7,722 bases of DNA, from the NCBI GenBank assembly GCA_019454625.1, contig JACFNY010000087.1, positions 1 through 7,722 on the forward strand, read 5' to 3'. The notes beneath the pieces are model-generated. The model saw nothing but the letters and a program-made list of their open reading frames with translations. It did not search any database and had not been told where the DNA came from. Origin of the DNA: Sphingomonadaceae bacterium (GTDB lineage Bacteria > Pseudomonadota > Alphaproteobacteria > Sphingomonadales > Sphingomonadaceae). The translations under genes and the position numbers were made by a program. This document shows positions 7,195-7,722 of the stretch, one piece after another. Each line of letters opens with the position of its first letter. Positions within the stretch are counted from its first letter, which is position 1.

Positions 7195-7722
7195 ATGGCT
7201 TTCGTTTCACGGCGCCGTTTTCTTGAAGCGGGCACGGCGCTGGCCGCGCTTTCCGCCTGTCGCCAGACGACCGCGCCGAAGGCGGCGCCCAGCAAGTGGA
7301 CGGACGCGGTTTCGCAGGCGAAGGCGATAAGCGAAGGCAAGGCGCAGCCCGCGGCACTCGTCGAGGCGGCGATCAGGCGGCTGGAAACGGTGAACGCCAA
7401 GATCAATGCCGTGAAGCTGCCGAACTTCGAGCGGGCGCGCGAGATGGCGGCGAACGGCGTGACCGGACCGCTGGCGGGCGTGCCGACGCTGATCAAGGAC
7501 AACGTGCACCAGAAGGGCCTGCCCTACACGCAGGGCTGCCGGGCACTCGCCACGAATATCGCCAGCGAGACCGATGCCTACCCGGCCGCGATCGAGTCGG
7601 CGGGCTTCATCTCGATCGGGCGGTCGACCCTGCCGGAATTCGGCGCCACGGCGACGACCGAGCCGATCCTGACCGGCGCGACGCGGAACCCGTGGAACCT
7701 CGACCGTTCGTCGGGCGGCTCC
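7195..7722 (+). CDS. Amidase-signature family enzyme, probable Tat lipoprotein (5' part)
   Basis: The gene runs off the right edge; 176 residues are visible. ATG 7195 follows GGGGGAGAA by about five bases. Residues 5-10, SRRRFL, match the twin-arginine motif and lead into a hydrophobic stretch that ends in the lipobox LSAC (Cys22). This suggests Tat export and lipidation. The amidase core follows: AGVPTLIKDN with the catalytic Lys101, then GFISIGRSTLPEFG, then ATRNPWNLDRSSGGS (162-176), which reaches the conserved Ser/Gly loop of the Ser-cisSer-Lys triad. The nucleophilic Ser lies beyond the window. Family enzymes hydrolyse amides; cytoplasmic relatives include GatA, but the export signal argues against a role in tRNA amidation. 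The substrate is unknown. Confidence 0.9.
   Translation, partial: MAFVSRRRFLEAGTALAALSACRQTTAPKAAPSKWTDAVSQAKAISEGKAQPAALVEAAIRRLETVNAKINAVKLPNFERAREMAANGVTGPLAGVPTLIKDNVHQKGLPYTQGCRALATNIASETDAYPAAIESAGFISIGRSTLPEFGATATTEPILTGATRNPWNLDRSSGGS

Overview
The window is high-GC chromosomal DNA of an alphaproteobacterium. The best guess is Sphingomonadales or a close relative, judged from GC-rich third codon positions, an aroQ-accB-accC cluster, a fused thiS-thiG gene, a CsbD stress protein and protein sequence style. No marker gene here fixes the genus. Coding density is high: there is no gene-free stretch above 300 bases, and I see no rRNA, tRNA, CRISPR array, insertion sequence or phage gene.

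Layout, left to right. (1) Bases 1-462 hold the 3' end of an alpha/beta-hydrolase (HSL/esterase type) gene. Its stop overlaps the GTG start of rppH (459-941), which encodes a Nudix RNA pyrophosphohydrolase. (2) After a roughly 100-base leader with a possible promoter and two hairpins comes an exported TPR-repeat protein (1043-2824). (3) A perfect 29-bp inverted repeat, each arm of which is itself a palindrome (REP/BIME-like), separates this gene from three minus-strand genes: a VOC/glyoxalase-fold protein (2945-3358), a 60-residue CsbD-family stress protein (3447-3629) with a possible EcfG-type general-stress promoter, and a ThiS-ThiG fusion of thiamin thiazole synthesis (3721-4722). (4) A 97-base divergent intergenic region leads into the plus-strand operon aroQ-accB-accC (4820-7111), encoding type II dehydroquinase and the biotin carrier and biotin carboxylase of acetyl-CoA carboxylase. 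(5) The window ends inside an amidase-signature gene (7195 onward) whose N-terminus looks like a Tat-exported lipoprotein signal.

Functionally this is mostly core metabolism: RNA decay initiation, thiamin, shikimate and fatty acid synthesis, plus stress and periplasmic accessory genes. I do not see a convincing new multi-gene system. The items most worth a second look are the ThiS-ThiG fusion, in which the carrier's reactive C-terminus is buried inside a longer chain; the histidine cluster in the exported TPR protein; the nested palindromic repeat; and the EcfG-like promoter in front of csbD.
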